Shown: positions 42,501 to 53,721, counted from the first letter of the stretch. The stretch: 64,000 nucleotides of DNA from Gammaproteobacteria bacterium (GCA_013178375.1 JABLXQ010000007.1:106717-170716); one strand, 5' to 3'. Numbers and translations are program-made. The notes: generated by a model from the sequence alone, not told the origin.

Positions 42501-43988
42501 ATGTCGGCCAAGCCGCAATTACCCCCATCACCGAAAGACAACAAATTCCGCCAGGCCCTGGGCCTGGGCATCGGGATTTGGGATTATATGGAAAAAAACC
42601 AGCGCGAGCTGGGTGGCACCTTCACCCTGATGCTGCCGGGCCAGGGCCCCATGGTGTGGACCACGGACCAGAAGATGATCAAGGACATCCTCAACCTGAA
42701 GGAAGAGCAGGTGGATGCATCCCTGGTGCAGTTGCCGATGGATCTGGGCGAAAAGAACACGGTGTTCCTGAATGAAAAAGCGCACCAGGATTCGCGCAAA
42801 CTGGTGATTCCGTCATTCAACACCACGCGCCTGAAAGCCCGCGCCGGCGTGATGCACGACATAGTTACCGAGCACATCAATTCCTGGAAACCGGGCGACA
42901 AACTCAACATGCCGCGCATGGTGGGCGACATCACGCTCGACGTAATCTGCTACACGCTGTTCAACCTGCGCCACGGCGAACGCAAGGAACGTTACAAGCA
43001 TCTGATGCTGTACTGGATGCTGGAAGCCACCAGCGACACCATGTTCACACTCGCCTCCGCCGTCGGTGCCAAACGTTTCCGTCAGTGGATGAACAAGAAA
43101 TATCTTAAGCGCACCGCCCAGCGCAAACCCGGCGACGGCAAGAAAGGCTTGCTGCCCTGGAAACGCGCGGTGGATCTGAAAGTGCAGCTGGCAGACATGG
43201 TACGCGAAGACATCCGCGCCATTCGCGCACGTGGAGATATGGAAGAAACCCATACGCTGTCGATCCTGTGCCGCGCCACCGATGAAAACGGCCAGCTGCT
43301 GGACGAAGAGCGGATTATTTCCGAGAGCATCGGCCTGATGATCGGCGGTCACGAAACCAGCGCGGCCACGGCAGCCTGGTTCATGATCTGGTTGCAGCAA
43401 AAACCTGATGTGAACAAGAAAATCCGCGACGAAGTAATCGACAGCATCCGCAAGGAAGGCCATTTCGATGCGATCAAAGTATCGGAACTGCCCTACCTCA
43501 CTGCCTGCCTGAACGAATCCCAGCGCGTCACGCCGTCTGCTGTCGGTTTCATCCGCTGGCTGCGTTACGACACGCAGATTGGTGACTGGCTGTTGCCGGC
43601 AGGCACAGCAGTGCTGCCGAACATTTATCTCACCCAACGCGATCCTGCAATCTTCGGCCCCGACGCCAACGAATTCAAACCGGAACGCTGGCTGCAGGGT
43701 GGTGGAAAATTCGCGCCGTCGGAGTTCATGCCGTTCGGTGGCGGTCGCCGCGCCTGCGTCGGCATGAACCAGGCCCGTCAGCAGCTGCGCATCATTTTTG
43801 CCGAACTGGCACGGAGGGTGGAATTCACTTCGGAATTCCAGAACACCACCGCACTGCCGCGCTCGCGCATGATCGGCGGCCAGACCGAACCGGAAAAAGG
43901 CGTCTGGATTACGGTGAAGTCGGTGCGGCCGGAAAATTTCGGTTTTGAAGACGCGAAAAATACGCCGGCGGAAAAACTGTCTGCCTGA
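42501..43988 (+). CDS. Cytochrome P450
   Basis: The 495-residue P450 has the I-helix GGHETSA (282-288), ExxR as E339-S-Q-R342, and the haem ligand Cys419 in FMPFGGGRRACVG. The absence of an N-terminal anchor makes it soluble. The I-helix GGHET form and the FGGGRRACVG loop place it nearer CYP110/CYP102-type enzymes than CYP153 alkane hydroxylases or CYP125. The start ATG has GCAGGAG upstream. Its likely redox chain is the putidaredoxin-type ferredoxin (49036) and the FAD reductase (49574), which share its operator. Substrate inferred to be a lipid or isoprenoid; not provable here. Confidence 0.95.
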   Translation: MSAKPQLPPSPKDNKFRQALGLGIGIWDYMEKNQRELGGTFTLMLPGQGPMVWTTDQKMIKDILNLKEEQVDASLVQLPMDLGEKNTVFLNEKAHQDSRKLVIPSFNTTRLKARAGVMHDIVTEHINSWKPGDKLNMPRMVGDITLDVICYTLFNLRHGERKERYKHLMLYWMLEATSDTMFTLASAVGAKRFRQWMNKKYLKRTAQRKPGDGKKGLLPWKRAVDLKVQLADMVREDIRAIRARGDMEETHTLSILCRATDENGQLLDEERIISESIGLMIGGHETSAATAAWFMIWLQQKPDVNKKIRDEVIDSIRKEGHFDAIKVSELPYLTACLNESQRVTPSAVGFIRWLRYDTQIGDWLLPAGTAVLPNIYLTQRDPAIFGPDANEFKPERWLQGGGKFAPSEFMPFGGGRRACVGMNQARQQLRIIFAELARRVEFTSEFQNTTALPRSRMIGGQTEPEKGVWITVKSVRPENFGFEDAKNTPAEKLSA

Positions 43989-44011
43989 TACAACACTCAG
44001 CCCACTGCTAC

Positions 44012-44041
44012 GCCGCCTGCCCAAAACAGGCGGCTTTTTTA
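44012..44041 (+). terminator. Rho-independent terminator after the P450
   Basis: GCCGCCTG pairs with CAGGCGGC around a 7-base loop and is followed by seven T. Confidence 0.88.
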
Positions 44042-44137
44042 TTCAACTCTCTGAATAGAAATACAAAATAGCCCGCACTCCGCACCACTCCCATCATTGC
44101 ATCCCAACAAGACACTGACCAAGCACGACAAGAAATG

Positions 44138-44159
44138 AGACATTTTGTCTATTTTGTCT
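44138..44159. promoter_or_regulatory. Palindrome with repeated TTTTGTCT before the RoxA-like gene
   Basis: AGACA-TTT-TGTCT (44138-44150) is palindromic, and TTTTGTCT repeats at once (44152-44159). It lies about 125-145 bases before the ATG and may be an operator. Confidence 0.4.
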
Positions 44160-44282
44160 TGAAGCATCACAAACAGGGTGATAGCCTCAGAATCGCAGTC
44201 AGATCGATCTGAACAACAAAACCAAGACAACTCAAACAATAAAACCAGGCGGTATGTATTGCTCCGCCACGAGGGTTTGACC

Positions 44283-46358
<2,076 letters not shown>

Positions 46359-46374
46359 GAAGGCAGCAGTAGAA

Positions 46375-46408
46375 AAGGGCAACGGTTTACGCCGTTGCCC
46401 TTTTTTTT
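46375..46408. terminator. Bidirectional terminator between the RoxA-like and molybdopterin genes
   Basis: GGGCAACGG pairs with CCGTTGCCC, flanked by AAAA on the left and eight T on the right. It serves the two converging genes. Confidence 0.88.
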
Positions 46409-46434
46409 GCGGAAAACAATATGCTGAATACAGA

Positions 46435-48831
46435 TCAGGCGGCGGCGACCGGTTCCGCTTCAGTCGCCTGATCCGCTGGCAATGTCACGGACCCGATTGC
46501 CGCCAGCACGCTGACCGGCACACCATTCACCACCGCCATCCCGGTCAGGCCGTCCACCAGCTGGTGATCGGTGATGTCGTTCATGCTCACGCCAGGCCGG
46601 CGGGCTGCCTGCTCCAGCGCCACACCATCGCGGTCGTGGCCATAACCGTGGGGCATGCTCACCACGCCGGGCATGATGGCGTCCGACACCCACAGCGGCA
46701 ATTTCACGCGCCCGGTTGCTGACTGCAGCCACACATCGGCGCCATCCTGCAGGCCCAGGCGCTGGGCATCGTCCGGATGCATCATCAGATTGCAGCGGTT
46801 CTTGCCCTTCGTGAGACGCGTGCTGTTGTGCAGCCAGGAATTGTTGCTGCGCAGATGGCGGCGGCCGATCAGTTGCAGCGGCTTTTCCTCACCGTTCTGC
46901 TGCTGTTCTTCCCAATGCGCGCGCAGGCGTGGCAGATCGTTCAGGAACAGAGCTGGCGCCAGATCGATTTTTCCGTCGCGGTGAAAAATCCGGTGGTGCA
47001 GCAACGGCTGCAGCGGGCCCAGATCGATACCATGCAACGACGCCCGCACCGCCGCCAGATCCAGATCAGTGGCCGGCGCCAATGCCCCCTGCGAGCCGTA
47101 GGCGGTGGATTGCAATCCTCGCTCCCAGCGCGTCGAACGTTGCAGCCGGTTCAGCAGTACCTGCGCCACCGCATTTTTCATGCGTCGGGTGACTGCAGTT
47201 TTATCCAGTATGCGCGACAGTCCGTGCAGCGATGTAAAACCTTTGCCGTAAGGCCCCAGCCGGATCAGCCAGTCCAGCAGACCTTCATCCCCCAGCCGCT
47301 GGATCAGCGCCAGCTTGGCCTTGGCAACAGCAGCGCTGGCGCCGGCGCGCATTTCCAGCCGTGCAGTCAGTTCCGCCAGAATCTGCCAGTCGTGCAACGC
47401 ACCGGGCGGCGGCGTCAGCAGTGGTGGCGAATATTTCACGGTGTTGCGCACCGCCACGCCATGCAGGCCCAGTTCGTAATGACCGTGTTCCAGCGGACCC
47501 GTGGATGGCAGGATGTAATCCGCCAGGCGCGAGGTTTCGTTCAGATAGATATCGATGCTCACCAGCAGGTCCAGCTGCCCGAAAGCCTGCTCCAGCAGCT
47601 TGCCATTGGGCACCGACAGCACAGGGTTACCCGCATGAATCACCATCGCGCGAATCTGGCCGGGGCCCGGCGCCAGAATTTCCTCCGCCATGGTGGCCAC
47701 GGGAATCTCGCCGGCAAATTCCGGCAGATTGCGCACCCGGCTGCGCCAGGTGTCGAAGGTTCCGGTCTCGCCCGCCAGCCCCGAAAGGCCCACCAGATCG
47801 ATGGCCGGCAGCGGGAACATCAGCCCGCCGGTCCGGTCCAGATTGCCGGTCACGATGTTCAGCACATAGATCAGCCAGGCGTTGAGACCGCTGAACAGCG
47901 ACGTACTCACACCCACGCGGCCATAAGCCGCAGCACTGGGTGCGGAGGCGAATTCCCGGGCCAGACACACGATCACGTCCGCCGGCACACCGGTGGCGGC
48001 ACTGACGGTATCCGGCGCATAAGGCGCGCAAGCCTGCTCCAGCTCACGCAGCTGTTTCACCCGGCCTTCAGCAGCCCCCAGACGCACGCGGCCCTCCGCA
48101 AACAACACCTGCAGCAGCGCCAGCAACAACAGACTGTCGGTGCCCGGGCGGATGAAATGATGCTCGTCGGCGACGTCGGCAGTTTCCGTGCGACGCGGAT
48201 CGAACACCACAAAGCGGCCGCCGCGCTCCCGCAGCAACTTCAAGCGTTCCTTGAAATTCGGCGCCGTCATCACGCTGCCGTTGGACGCCAGCGGATTGGC
48301 TCCCAGGCACAGGAAATAACCGGTGCGGTCGATATCCGGAATGGGAAAATTCGCAAAATGGCCGAACAGCTCCAGACACGCCAGCATGTGCGGCAACTGG
48401 TCGCAGGAGGTGGCGGAAAAACGCGAGCGCGTGTTGAGCGCCTTGATGAAGGGCGCCAGCATCAGCAGCGCGCCATGGTTGTGGGCAGTGGGATTGCCGA
48501 CGTACAGGCCCACCGCGTCGCGGCCGTGATGTTGCTGGATGGCACTGATGCGATCGGCCACCTCGTCCAGCGCCTGGGGCCAGGGGATTTCCTGCCAATG
48601 GCCGTTCACTTTTTTCAGCGGCCGGCGCAGGCGATCGGGATCTTCCTGCAGATCCTGCAGCGCCACACCCTTCGGGCAGAGATAGCCCTGGCTCAGGGGA
48701 TCGAGTTCGTCACCCCGGATCGACAGAATGCGGCCGTCCTGGTGCCGGATCTCCAGCCCGCAACTGGCCTCGCAGATATTGCAGGTACGAAAATGCACCT
48801 GCACTTCCTTTTCCTGAACGGCAGTATTCAT
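46435..48831 (-). CDS. Molybdopterin-dependent oxidoreductase with [4Fe-4S] cluster
   Basis: A 798-residue member of the DMSO-reductase family. The N-terminal cluster motif is C17-x2-C20-x3-C24-x27-C52. Bis-MGD segments follow (GLYVGNPTAHNHGALLMLAPF, LCLGANPLASNGSVM, VVFDPRRTETADVADEH, VIHAGNPVLSVPNG) and the C-terminal cap has NPTAH-independent VWLQSATGRVKLPLWVS and MPHGYGHDRDG. There is no TAT signal and no partner subunit beside it, so it should be soluble and cytoplasmic, like assimilatory nitrate reductases or single-subunit formate dehydrogenase-like enzymes. Substrate unknown. It lies among the P450, cytochrome and ferredoxin genes, and the ferredoxin gene upstream in the same direction (205 bases) could feed or drain its electrons. 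Confidence 0.88.
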   Translation of the reverse strand: MNTAVQEKEVQVHFRTCNICEASCGLEIRHQDGRILSIRGDELDPLSQGYLCPKGVALQDLQEDPDRLRRPLKKVNGHWQEIPWPQALDEVADRISAIQQHHGRDAVGLYVGNPTAHNHGALLMLAPFIKALNTRSRFSATSCDQLPHMLACLELFGHFANFPIPDIDRTGYFLCLGANPLASNGSVMTAPNFKERLKLLRERGGRFVVFDPRRTETADVADEHHFIRPGTDSLLLLALLQVLFAEGRVRLGAAEGRVKQLRELEQACAPYAPDTVSAATGVPADVIVCLAREFASAPSAAAYGRVGVSTSLFSGLNAWLIYVLNIVTGNLDRTGGLMFPLPAIDLVGLSGLAGETGTFDTWRSRVRNLPEFAGEIPVATMAEEILAPGPGQIRAMVIHAGNPVLSVPNGKLLEQAFGQLDLLVSIDIYLNETSRLADYILPSTGPLEHGHYELGLHGVAVRNTVKYSPPLLTPPPGALHDWQILAELTARLEMRAGASAAVAKAKLALIQRLGDEGLLDWLIRLGPYGKGFTSLHGLSRILDKTAVTRRMKNAVAQVLLNRLQRSTRWERGLQSTAYGSQGALAPATDLDLAAVRASLHGIDLGPLQPLLHHRIFHRDGKIDLAPALFLNDLPRLRAHWEEQQQNGEEKPLQLIGRRHLRSNNSWLHNSTRLTKGKNRCNLMMHPDDAQRLGLQDGADVWLQSATGRVKLPLWVSDAIMPGVVSMPHGYGHDRDGVALEQAARRPGVSMNDITDHQLVDGLTGMAVVNGVPVSVLAAIGSVTLPADQATEAEPVAAA

Positions 48832-49035
48832 ATGGCTCCCCTTTTCACGCTGCGCAGACTTACGGATTGCACACAGCGTCGGCCTTCAGGCAGGCGGGCA
48901 CAATTGCCAAACACGCCACACGTGCGCGCGTTTTTGCCAGTGGCCACCTTTTTGCCAGCGGCCACAATGGCGGGGATTGAAGCGGGGATGAAGTCTGAAT
49001 AGGGTGCCAACGCCGAAGCGCGACACCCTGCAACC

Positions 49036-49356
49036 TTAGTAGGTCTGGTGGGCGATGGTGACGACCATGCCTTCCATGTCATCGGAAACAGTGACCTGGC
49101 ACGACAGGCGGGAATTGGGTTTGAAGTGATCAGTGCTGGTCACCAGCTGGTTCTCGTCTTCGCTGCGCTCACCCAGTTTGCTGAACCAGTCGCCTTCCAG
49201 GTACACATGGCAGGTGGAACAGGAACAGACACCACCGCACACGGCTTCGATATCGCTGTAACCATTATCCCGCAGCGCCTCCATCAGGGTTTCGCCGCTC
49301 TTGGCCTTCAGCGTGGATACCTTTCCCGACAGATCGGTGACTTGAATGTTTGGCAT
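49036..49356 (-). CDS. [2Fe-2S] ferredoxin, putidaredoxin/adrenodoxin type
   Basis: ATG 49356 with GGGAG 8 bases upstream gives 106 residues. The cluster ligands are Cys40, Cys46, Cys49 and Cys86, spaced C-x5-C-x2-C-x36-C, the spacing of putidaredoxin and adrenodoxin. Such ferredoxins pass single electrons from an FAD reductase to a P450. The reductase gene is divergent and 217 bases away, and the P450 is at 42501; a shared operator supports their joint use. The longer in-frame upstream sequence to 49671 is not needed. Confidence 0.95.
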   Translation of the reverse strand: MPNIQVTDLSGKVSTLKAKSGETLMEALRDNGYSDIEAVCGGVCSCSTCHVYLEGDWFSKLGERSEDENQLVTSTDHFKPNSRLSCQVTVSDDMEGMVVTIAHQTY

Positions 49357-49476
49357 GGTGCTTACTCCCGCAATTCTTATTGAATATGAAATTGTTTTTG
49401 TTCGATTTCCCGGTGAATGGCCGGCACAGGGCCGAGATTGGCACAGGAAAAAAGCGGATTTACTATTGCTTCCGGA

Positions 49477-49491
49477 GTATACACCGTATAC
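49477..49491. promoter_or_regulatory. Predicted operator between ferredoxin and ferredoxin reductase genes
   Basis: GTATACACCGTATAC is a perfect GTATAC-N3-GTATAC palindrome in the divergent promoter region, 121 bases from the ferredoxin start and 82 from the reductase start. It matches the site at 41723-41737 at 14 of 15 positions (opposite strand). Confidence 0.68.
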
Positions 49492-49573
49492 TTTATGGCA
49501 AACAAAATCAAGCCTGCCATTGCAGGTACAATAGGCAACGGCACGACATTTCGACTGCAGGGGAAAAGAAGTC

Positions 49574-50818
49574 ATGACGCAGGAACAACAGGTTTGCATC
49601 ATCATCGGCGCCAGCCATGCCGGCGCCCAACTGGCCACCAGTCTGCGCAAGGAAGGCTGGGCCGGCCGCATCGTCGTGATCGGCGACGAAACCCAGCTGC
49701 CCTATCACCGCCCGCCGCTGTCGAAGGCGCTGCTGATGAAGGAAAAGACGCCTGACCAGATCGAGATTTTCAAAGCCTCCGTTTATGAAAAATCCAACGT
49801 GGAATTCAGGCTGGGCCTGAGCGTGGAAAAGATCGACCGCGCCGCCAAAACCGTTCTGCTCAACAATGGTGAAACGCTGCCTTACAACAAGCTGGCCCTG
49901 TGCACCGGCGCCCGCGTACGCAAACTGGACATTCCTGGCGCCAACCTGAAAGGCGTGCACTACCTGCGCACCCTGGCCGACGCAGAAAAAATCCAGAGCG
50001 AAGTGAAGTCCGGTGGCCACGCAGTGATAGTGGGTGGCGGTTATATCGGGCTGGAAACGGCGGCGTCGCTGCGCAAACTGGGCATGGACGTGACCGTGCT
50101 GGAAATGATGAACCGGGTACTGGAGCGGGTTACTGCGCCGGAACTGTCGGCTTACTACACCGACCTGCACCAGCGCCACGGCGTGAAGATCATCACTCAC
50201 GCCCAGGCGCTTGAATTGCGTGGCCATGATCGCGTGCAGCAAGTGGTTTGCAACGAAGGCCGTGTACTGGACGCGGATCTGGTGATCATCGGCATCGGCG
50301 TGATTCCCAACACCGAACTGGCGGCGGACGCCGGGCTGGAAATCAGCAACGGCGTGGTGGTGGATGAATTCGCGCAAACCTCCGACGCGGACATCGTTGC
50401 AGCGGGCGACTGCACCAACCATCCCAACGATCTGCTGGGCTATCGTCTGCGGCTGGAATCCGTACCCAATGCCATGGAGCAGGGAAAAGCGGCGGCGGCC
50501 TCGATCTGCGGTTTGAAAAAAGCCTATCATGCACTGCCCTGGTTCTGGTCGGATCAGTACAACGCGAAGTTGCAGATCGCAGGCATGAATCGTGGTTACG
50601 AGCGGGTGATTATTCGCGGCGTGCCGTCCACGGACCAGTTCGTGGCGTGGTACATGAAGGGTGATCAGGTGCTGGCGGCGGATTGCATCAACAGTGCGAA
50701 AGAATTCATGGCGGCGAAGAAGATCATCGGGCAGAAGCTGGTGATAAAGGAAAGTGATCTGGCGGATGCGGGTGTAGATCTGGCAGCGGTGGTGAATGCG
50801 ATGGGGACTGGGGCGTAA
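49574..50818 (+). CDS. FAD-dependent ferredoxin reductase (putidaredoxin reductase type)
   Basis: The 414-residue flavoprotein has the FAD-binding motif IIIGASHAGAQLATSLRKEGW, the LPYHRPPLSK segment, the NADH-binding VIVGGGYIGLETAASLRKLGM (about 154-174), ATG-type TGARVRKLDIPG and the second FAD motif AAGDCTNHPN. It takes electrons from NADH to the [2Fe-2S] ferredoxin encoded divergently, and so to the P450. ATG 49574 follows AGGGGAAAAGAAGTC. The shared palindromic operator lies 82 bases upstream. Confidence 0.95.
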   Translation: MTQEQQVCIIIGASHAGAQLATSLRKEGWAGRIVVIGDETQLPYHRPPLSKALLMKEKTPDQIEIFKASVYEKSNVEFRLGLSVEKIDRAAKTVLLNNGETLPYNKLALCTGARVRKLDIPGANLKGVHYLRTLADAEKIQSEVKSGGHAVIVGGGYIGLETAASLRKLGMDVTVLEMMNRVLERVTAPELSAYYTDLHQRHGVKIITHAQALELRGHDRVQQVVCNEGRVLDADLVIIGIGVIPNTELAADAGLEISNGVVVDEFAQTSDADIVAAGDCTNHPNDLLGYRLRLESVPNAMEQGKAAAASICGLKKAYHALPWFWSDQYNAKLQIAGMNRGYERVIIRGVPSTDQFVAWYMKGDQVLAADCINSAKEFMAAKKIIGQKLVIKESDLADAGVDLAAVVNAMGTGA

Positions 50819-50860
50819 GTTGTTTTGAAATTTGAATTCGCACGGAATACGACAAGAGAG

Positions 50861-50962
50861 GGTGTCGAGGCTGGGGTTTGAGGACGTCAGCGGCCATGGA
50901 TGGCCGCTGTCGAGCCTACAGGGACGTACTCGTGGCGTGCCTCAAACCCCAGCCTCGACGCC
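50861..50962. repeat. Long inverted repeat with a nested hairpin (dispersed-element type)
   Basis: Perfect 20-bp arms GTCGAGGCTGGGGTTTGAGG (50864-50883) and its complement (50940-50959), extended by a G-T and two G-C pairs, enclose a second perfect hairpin CAGCGGCCAT-GG-ATGGCCGCTG (50888-50909) and the segment CGAGCCTACAGGGACGTA. The inner part resembles intergenic repeats common in marine gammaproteobacteria. It begins 43 bases after the reductase stop and could also end that transcript. Confidence 0.75.
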
Positions 50963-51106
50963 CGCCCCTCACACCAACCTTATGATTTATTTGTCTTTTA
51001 TCCCCACGCCCCAATATATGCAACTCAATTGCAATATTAATGCACATTTCTTATACTGACCCATAACCACCCCATCCCCAAACGACAAGAATACGAGGGA
51101 CATCCC

Positions 51107-52075
51107 ATGTCCGACCCCGCAGTAGCGGCCTTGCTGGAACTGGTGACGCCGCTGGTCAATCGCCGCGTCGGCCCCTATAACGGCTGGAACCCGGTCACCC
51201 GCACCCAGATCTGGCAGTGGTGCATGGCCATGGGCGACGAAAACCCGCTCTATCTGGACGACGACTACCGCGCCGCCAACACTGATTTCACCGGCGCTGT
51301 TGCACCGCCCACCATGATGCAGATGTGGACCATGCGCGCCGTCAACGGCGATCACGGCCCCGGCTCCACCCGGCAGAATCCCTACGAAATTCTCGCCATC
51401 ATGGAACAGCACGGCTTTGCCGGCGTCATGGCCGTGAGCTACGACCAGACCTTCCACCGCTATCTGCAGGAAGGCGACCAGGTGCATCACTACAGCACCA
51501 TCATCAAGATTTCCGATCTGAAAACCACCGGCGTCGGCAAAGGTTTTTTCGTCACCGAAAAAGCCGAGTACATGGATCAGAACAATGAAGTGTTCGCCGA
51601 AGCGCTGATCACCTATTTCCAGTATCAAACACCGCCGAAACAACCGGGCGCAAAAAAGGCCGCCGCACCGGGCAAGATCAACCGCGTGCATCCGGTAGAA
51701 AATCAGGACACCGCCCATTTCTGGCAAGGCCTGCGCGACGGCAAACTGCTGATCCAGCGCTGCACCAGCTGCAACACACTGCGCCATCCGCCCCAGCCCA
51801 TGTGCGAGAAATGTCAGTCATTGCAGTGGGACTGCATTGAATCCACCGGCCAAGGCAGCGTGTACACCTTTACTGTCATGCACTATCCGGAAATTCCGCC
51901 ATTCGATTATCCCAACACCATCGTGCTGGTGGATCTGCAGGAAGGCGTGCGCATCGTGTCGCAACTGATCGACACCAAACCCGGCGACGTGCACATCGGC
52001 ATGCCGGTGGCAATGCAGATCAAGGAAGTGCAGGACGGCATGTCGCTGCCCCTGTTCAGACCGGTCCAGAAGTGA
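51107..52075 (+). CDS. MaoC-DUF35 fusion, ChsH2-like
   Basis: The 322-residue protein joins an N-terminal MaoC/hotdog domain (about 1-170) to a DUF35 part: a zinc ribbon C-x2-C-x10-C-x2-C in IQRCTSCNTLRHPP, then CEKC, and an OB fold with VYTFTVMHYPEIPPF. In the hotdog the hydratase motif reads GDENPLYLD, with Tyr where the catalytic His should be. That is the pattern of mycobacterial ChsH2, whose hotdog is non-catalytic and whose DUF35 part holds the Ltp2 aldolase. The catalytic MaoC partner and the Ltp2-like gene follow directly. Steroid-type or analogous side-chain cleavage is therefore inferred. Confidence 0.88.
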   Translation: MSDPAVAALLELVTPLVNRRVGPYNGWNPVTRTQIWQWCMAMGDENPLYLDDDYRAANTDFTGAVAPPTMMQMWTMRAVNGDHGPGSTRQNPYEILAIMEQHGFAGVMAVSYDQTFHRYLQEGDQVHHYSTIIKISDLKTTGVGKGFFVTEKAEYMDQNNEVFAEALITYFQYQTPPKQPGAKKAAAPGKINRVHPVENQDTAHFWQGLRDGKLLIQRCTSCNTLRHPPQPMCEKCQSLQWDCIESTGQGSVYTFTVMHYPEIPPFDYPNTIVLVDLQEGVRIVSQLIDTKPGDVHIGMPVAMQIKEVQDGMSLPLFRPVQK

Positions 52076-52085
52076 GCGCGCCCCG

Positions 52086-52529
52086 ATGACGACTATTCAC
52101 AATCTTCAGGCTTCTCAAATCCAAACCGGTGACAAACTGCCGGAATTCGCCCTGCCAATCACCGCGCGGCTGGTGGTATCCGCCGCCATCGCCACGCAGG
52201 ATTTCCAGGACGTGCATCACGACAAGGCCGCCGCGCAGGAAAAAGGTACGCCGGATATTTTCATGAATATCCTCACCACCAATGGTTTTGTCGGCCGCTA
52301 CCTCACCGACTGGGCCGGCCCCGGCAGCCGCATCAAAAAAATCCGTTTCAATCTGGGCGCGCCAAATTATCCCGGCGACACCATGATCATGAGCGGTGAA
52401 GTAAAAGAACTCAGCGAAGAAAACGGCCTCACCCTCGTGCACGTGGAATTTCGCGGCAAGAATGGCATGGGCAACCACGTCAGCGGCAGTGCCATTGTTC
52501 AACTGGCCGATAAAGGAGCGTCGAAATGA
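52086..52529 (+). CDS. MaoC-type enoyl-CoA hydratase, ChsH1-like
   Basis: The 147-residue hotdog protein has the catalytic pair Asp39 and His44 in IATQDFQDVHHDK, the residues missing from the fused MaoC domain upstream; ChsH1 of Mycobacterium has the same Asp-x4-His pattern. Together they should form a hydratase that adds water to an alpha,beta-unsaturated, branched acyl-CoA. The start is 10 bases after the upstream stop and its own stop overlaps the Ltp2-like ATG by four bases, so the three are one translational unit. Confidence 0.88.
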   Translation: MTTIHNLQASQIQTGDKLPEFALPITARLVVSAAIATQDFQDVHHDKAAAQEKGTPDIFMNILTTNGFVGRYLTDWAGPGSRIKKIRFNLGAPNYPGDTMIMSGEVKELSEENGLTLVHVEFRGKNGMGNHVSGSAIVQLADKGASK

Positions 52530-53716
52530 GCGCACCCCACTCTTCCGCAACCCTTTCGCGCAAGGCCGCCATTGTCGGCATCGGCGCCACGGAATTCTCC
52601 AAGGATTCCGGCCGCACTGAAATGCAACTCGCGCTGGAAGCGGTGAAAGCCGCACTGGATGACGCCGGACTGAAAGGCAGCGACATCGACGGCATGTCCA
52701 GCTTCAGCATGGATCACAACTGGGAAAATGAAATCCTGCGCCAAGTGGGCGGCAAGGAACTGAAATTTTTCTCGCGCACCGAATTCGGCGGCGGCGCGGC
52801 CTGCGGCCCCTTCGTGCACGCGGCCACCGCCATTGCCTCCGGCCTGTGCAACACCGTCGTCATCTACCGCGCGCTGAACGAACGCTCCGGCCTGCGCTTT
52901 GGTGCCGGCCAGCTGTTCAATACCAGCCCGCTCGATCCCAACATCATCAACTTCAGCCACTATTTTCCGTACGGCTTCATGACACCGGCCGCCTGGATCG
53001 CTTTCAGCGCCCGCCGCTACATGCACGAATTCGGCGCCACCAGCGAAGATTTTGGCCGCGTCGCCGTCGCCATGCGCGATTTCGCCGCCACCAATCCCAA
53101 CGCATTTTTCTATCAAAAGCCCATCACACTGGAACAGCACCAGACCTCGCGCATGATCGCCGATCCCTTGCGTCTGCTGGATTGCTGCCAGGAAAGCGAT
53201 GGCGCAGTGGCGTTCGTGGTCACATCAGTCGAGCGCGCGAAACATCTGGCCAACATCCCCGCCGTGATTGCCGGCGCCCGCCAGAGCATCGCCAGCACCA
53301 CCCGCATGATGACACCCTTTTACGGCGAATCGATTTCCGGCATTCCCGAATTCGATGCCTGCGCCGATGACGTTTATGGCATGGCGGGATTGTCACCCGC
53401 CGACATTGACATGGCCTGCCTGTACGATCATTTTTCACCGTGGGTATTGCCGCAGCTGGAAGCCTTCGGTTTCTGCAAGCGCGGCGAGGCAAAGGATTTC
53501 GTCAAGGACGGCCACATTGGCCGGGGCGGAAAACTGCCGGTGAATACCCATGGTGGCCAGCTGGGCGAAGCGTACATCCACGGCATGAACGGCATTGCCG
53601 AGGCGGTGCGACAGATTCGCGGTACGTCCGTGAACCAGGTGGCCAATGTTAATCATGTGCTGATCACGGCGGGTGCCGGCGTACCCACCGGCGCAGCGAT
53701 TCTGGCAAAAGGCTGA
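52526..53716 (+). CDS. Ltp2-like thiolase-fold aldolase
   Basis: The 396-residue protein has the Ltp/SCP2-thiolase sequence (KAAIVGIGATEFSKDSGRTEMQLALEAV) but no acylating Cys: the active-site loop reads EFGGGAACGPFVHAA where thiolases have a Cys before A/S-G. Tyr residues lie in CLYDHFSPWV and GGQLGEAYIHGMNG, as in Ltp2 retro-aldolases. It should cleave a beta-hydroxy-acyl-CoA formed by the MaoC pair into a ketone and propionyl- or acetyl-CoA. It overlaps the ChsH1-like gene by four bases. The exact substrate is unknown; bile acid, steroid or isoprenoid acids are candidates. Confidence 0.88.
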   Translation: MSAPHSSATLSRKAAIVGIGATEFSKDSGRTEMQLALEAVKAALDDAGLKGSDIDGMSSFSMDHNWENEILRQVGGKELKFFSRTEFGGGAACGPFVHAATAIASGLCNTVVIYRALNERSGLRFGAGQLFNTSPLDPNIINFSHYFPYGFMTPAAWIAFSARRYMHEFGATSEDFGRVAVAMRDFAATNPNAFFYQKPITLEQHQTSRMIADPLRLLDCCQESDGAVAFVVTSVERAKHLANIPAVIAGARQSIASTTRMMTPFYGESISGIPEFDACADDVYGMAGLSPADIDMACLYDHFSPWVLPQLEAFGFCKRGEAKDFVKDGHIGRGGKLPVNTHGGQLGEAYIHGMNGIAEAVRQIRGTSVNQVANVNHVLITAGAGVPTGAAILAKG

Positions 53717-53721
53717 GATGC

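Noticed and set aside
42501..43988. Assigning the P450 to CYP153 (alkane) or CYP125 (steroid).
   Set aside because: The GGHETSA helix and FGGGRRACVG loop do not match the forms I know for those families, so no subfamily is given.
46777..49002. A 741-codon plus-strand frame opposite the molybdopterin oxidoreductase.
   Set aside because: It is Gln/Arg/His-rich antisense sequence with no motif; the minus-strand gene has clear cluster and cofactor motifs.
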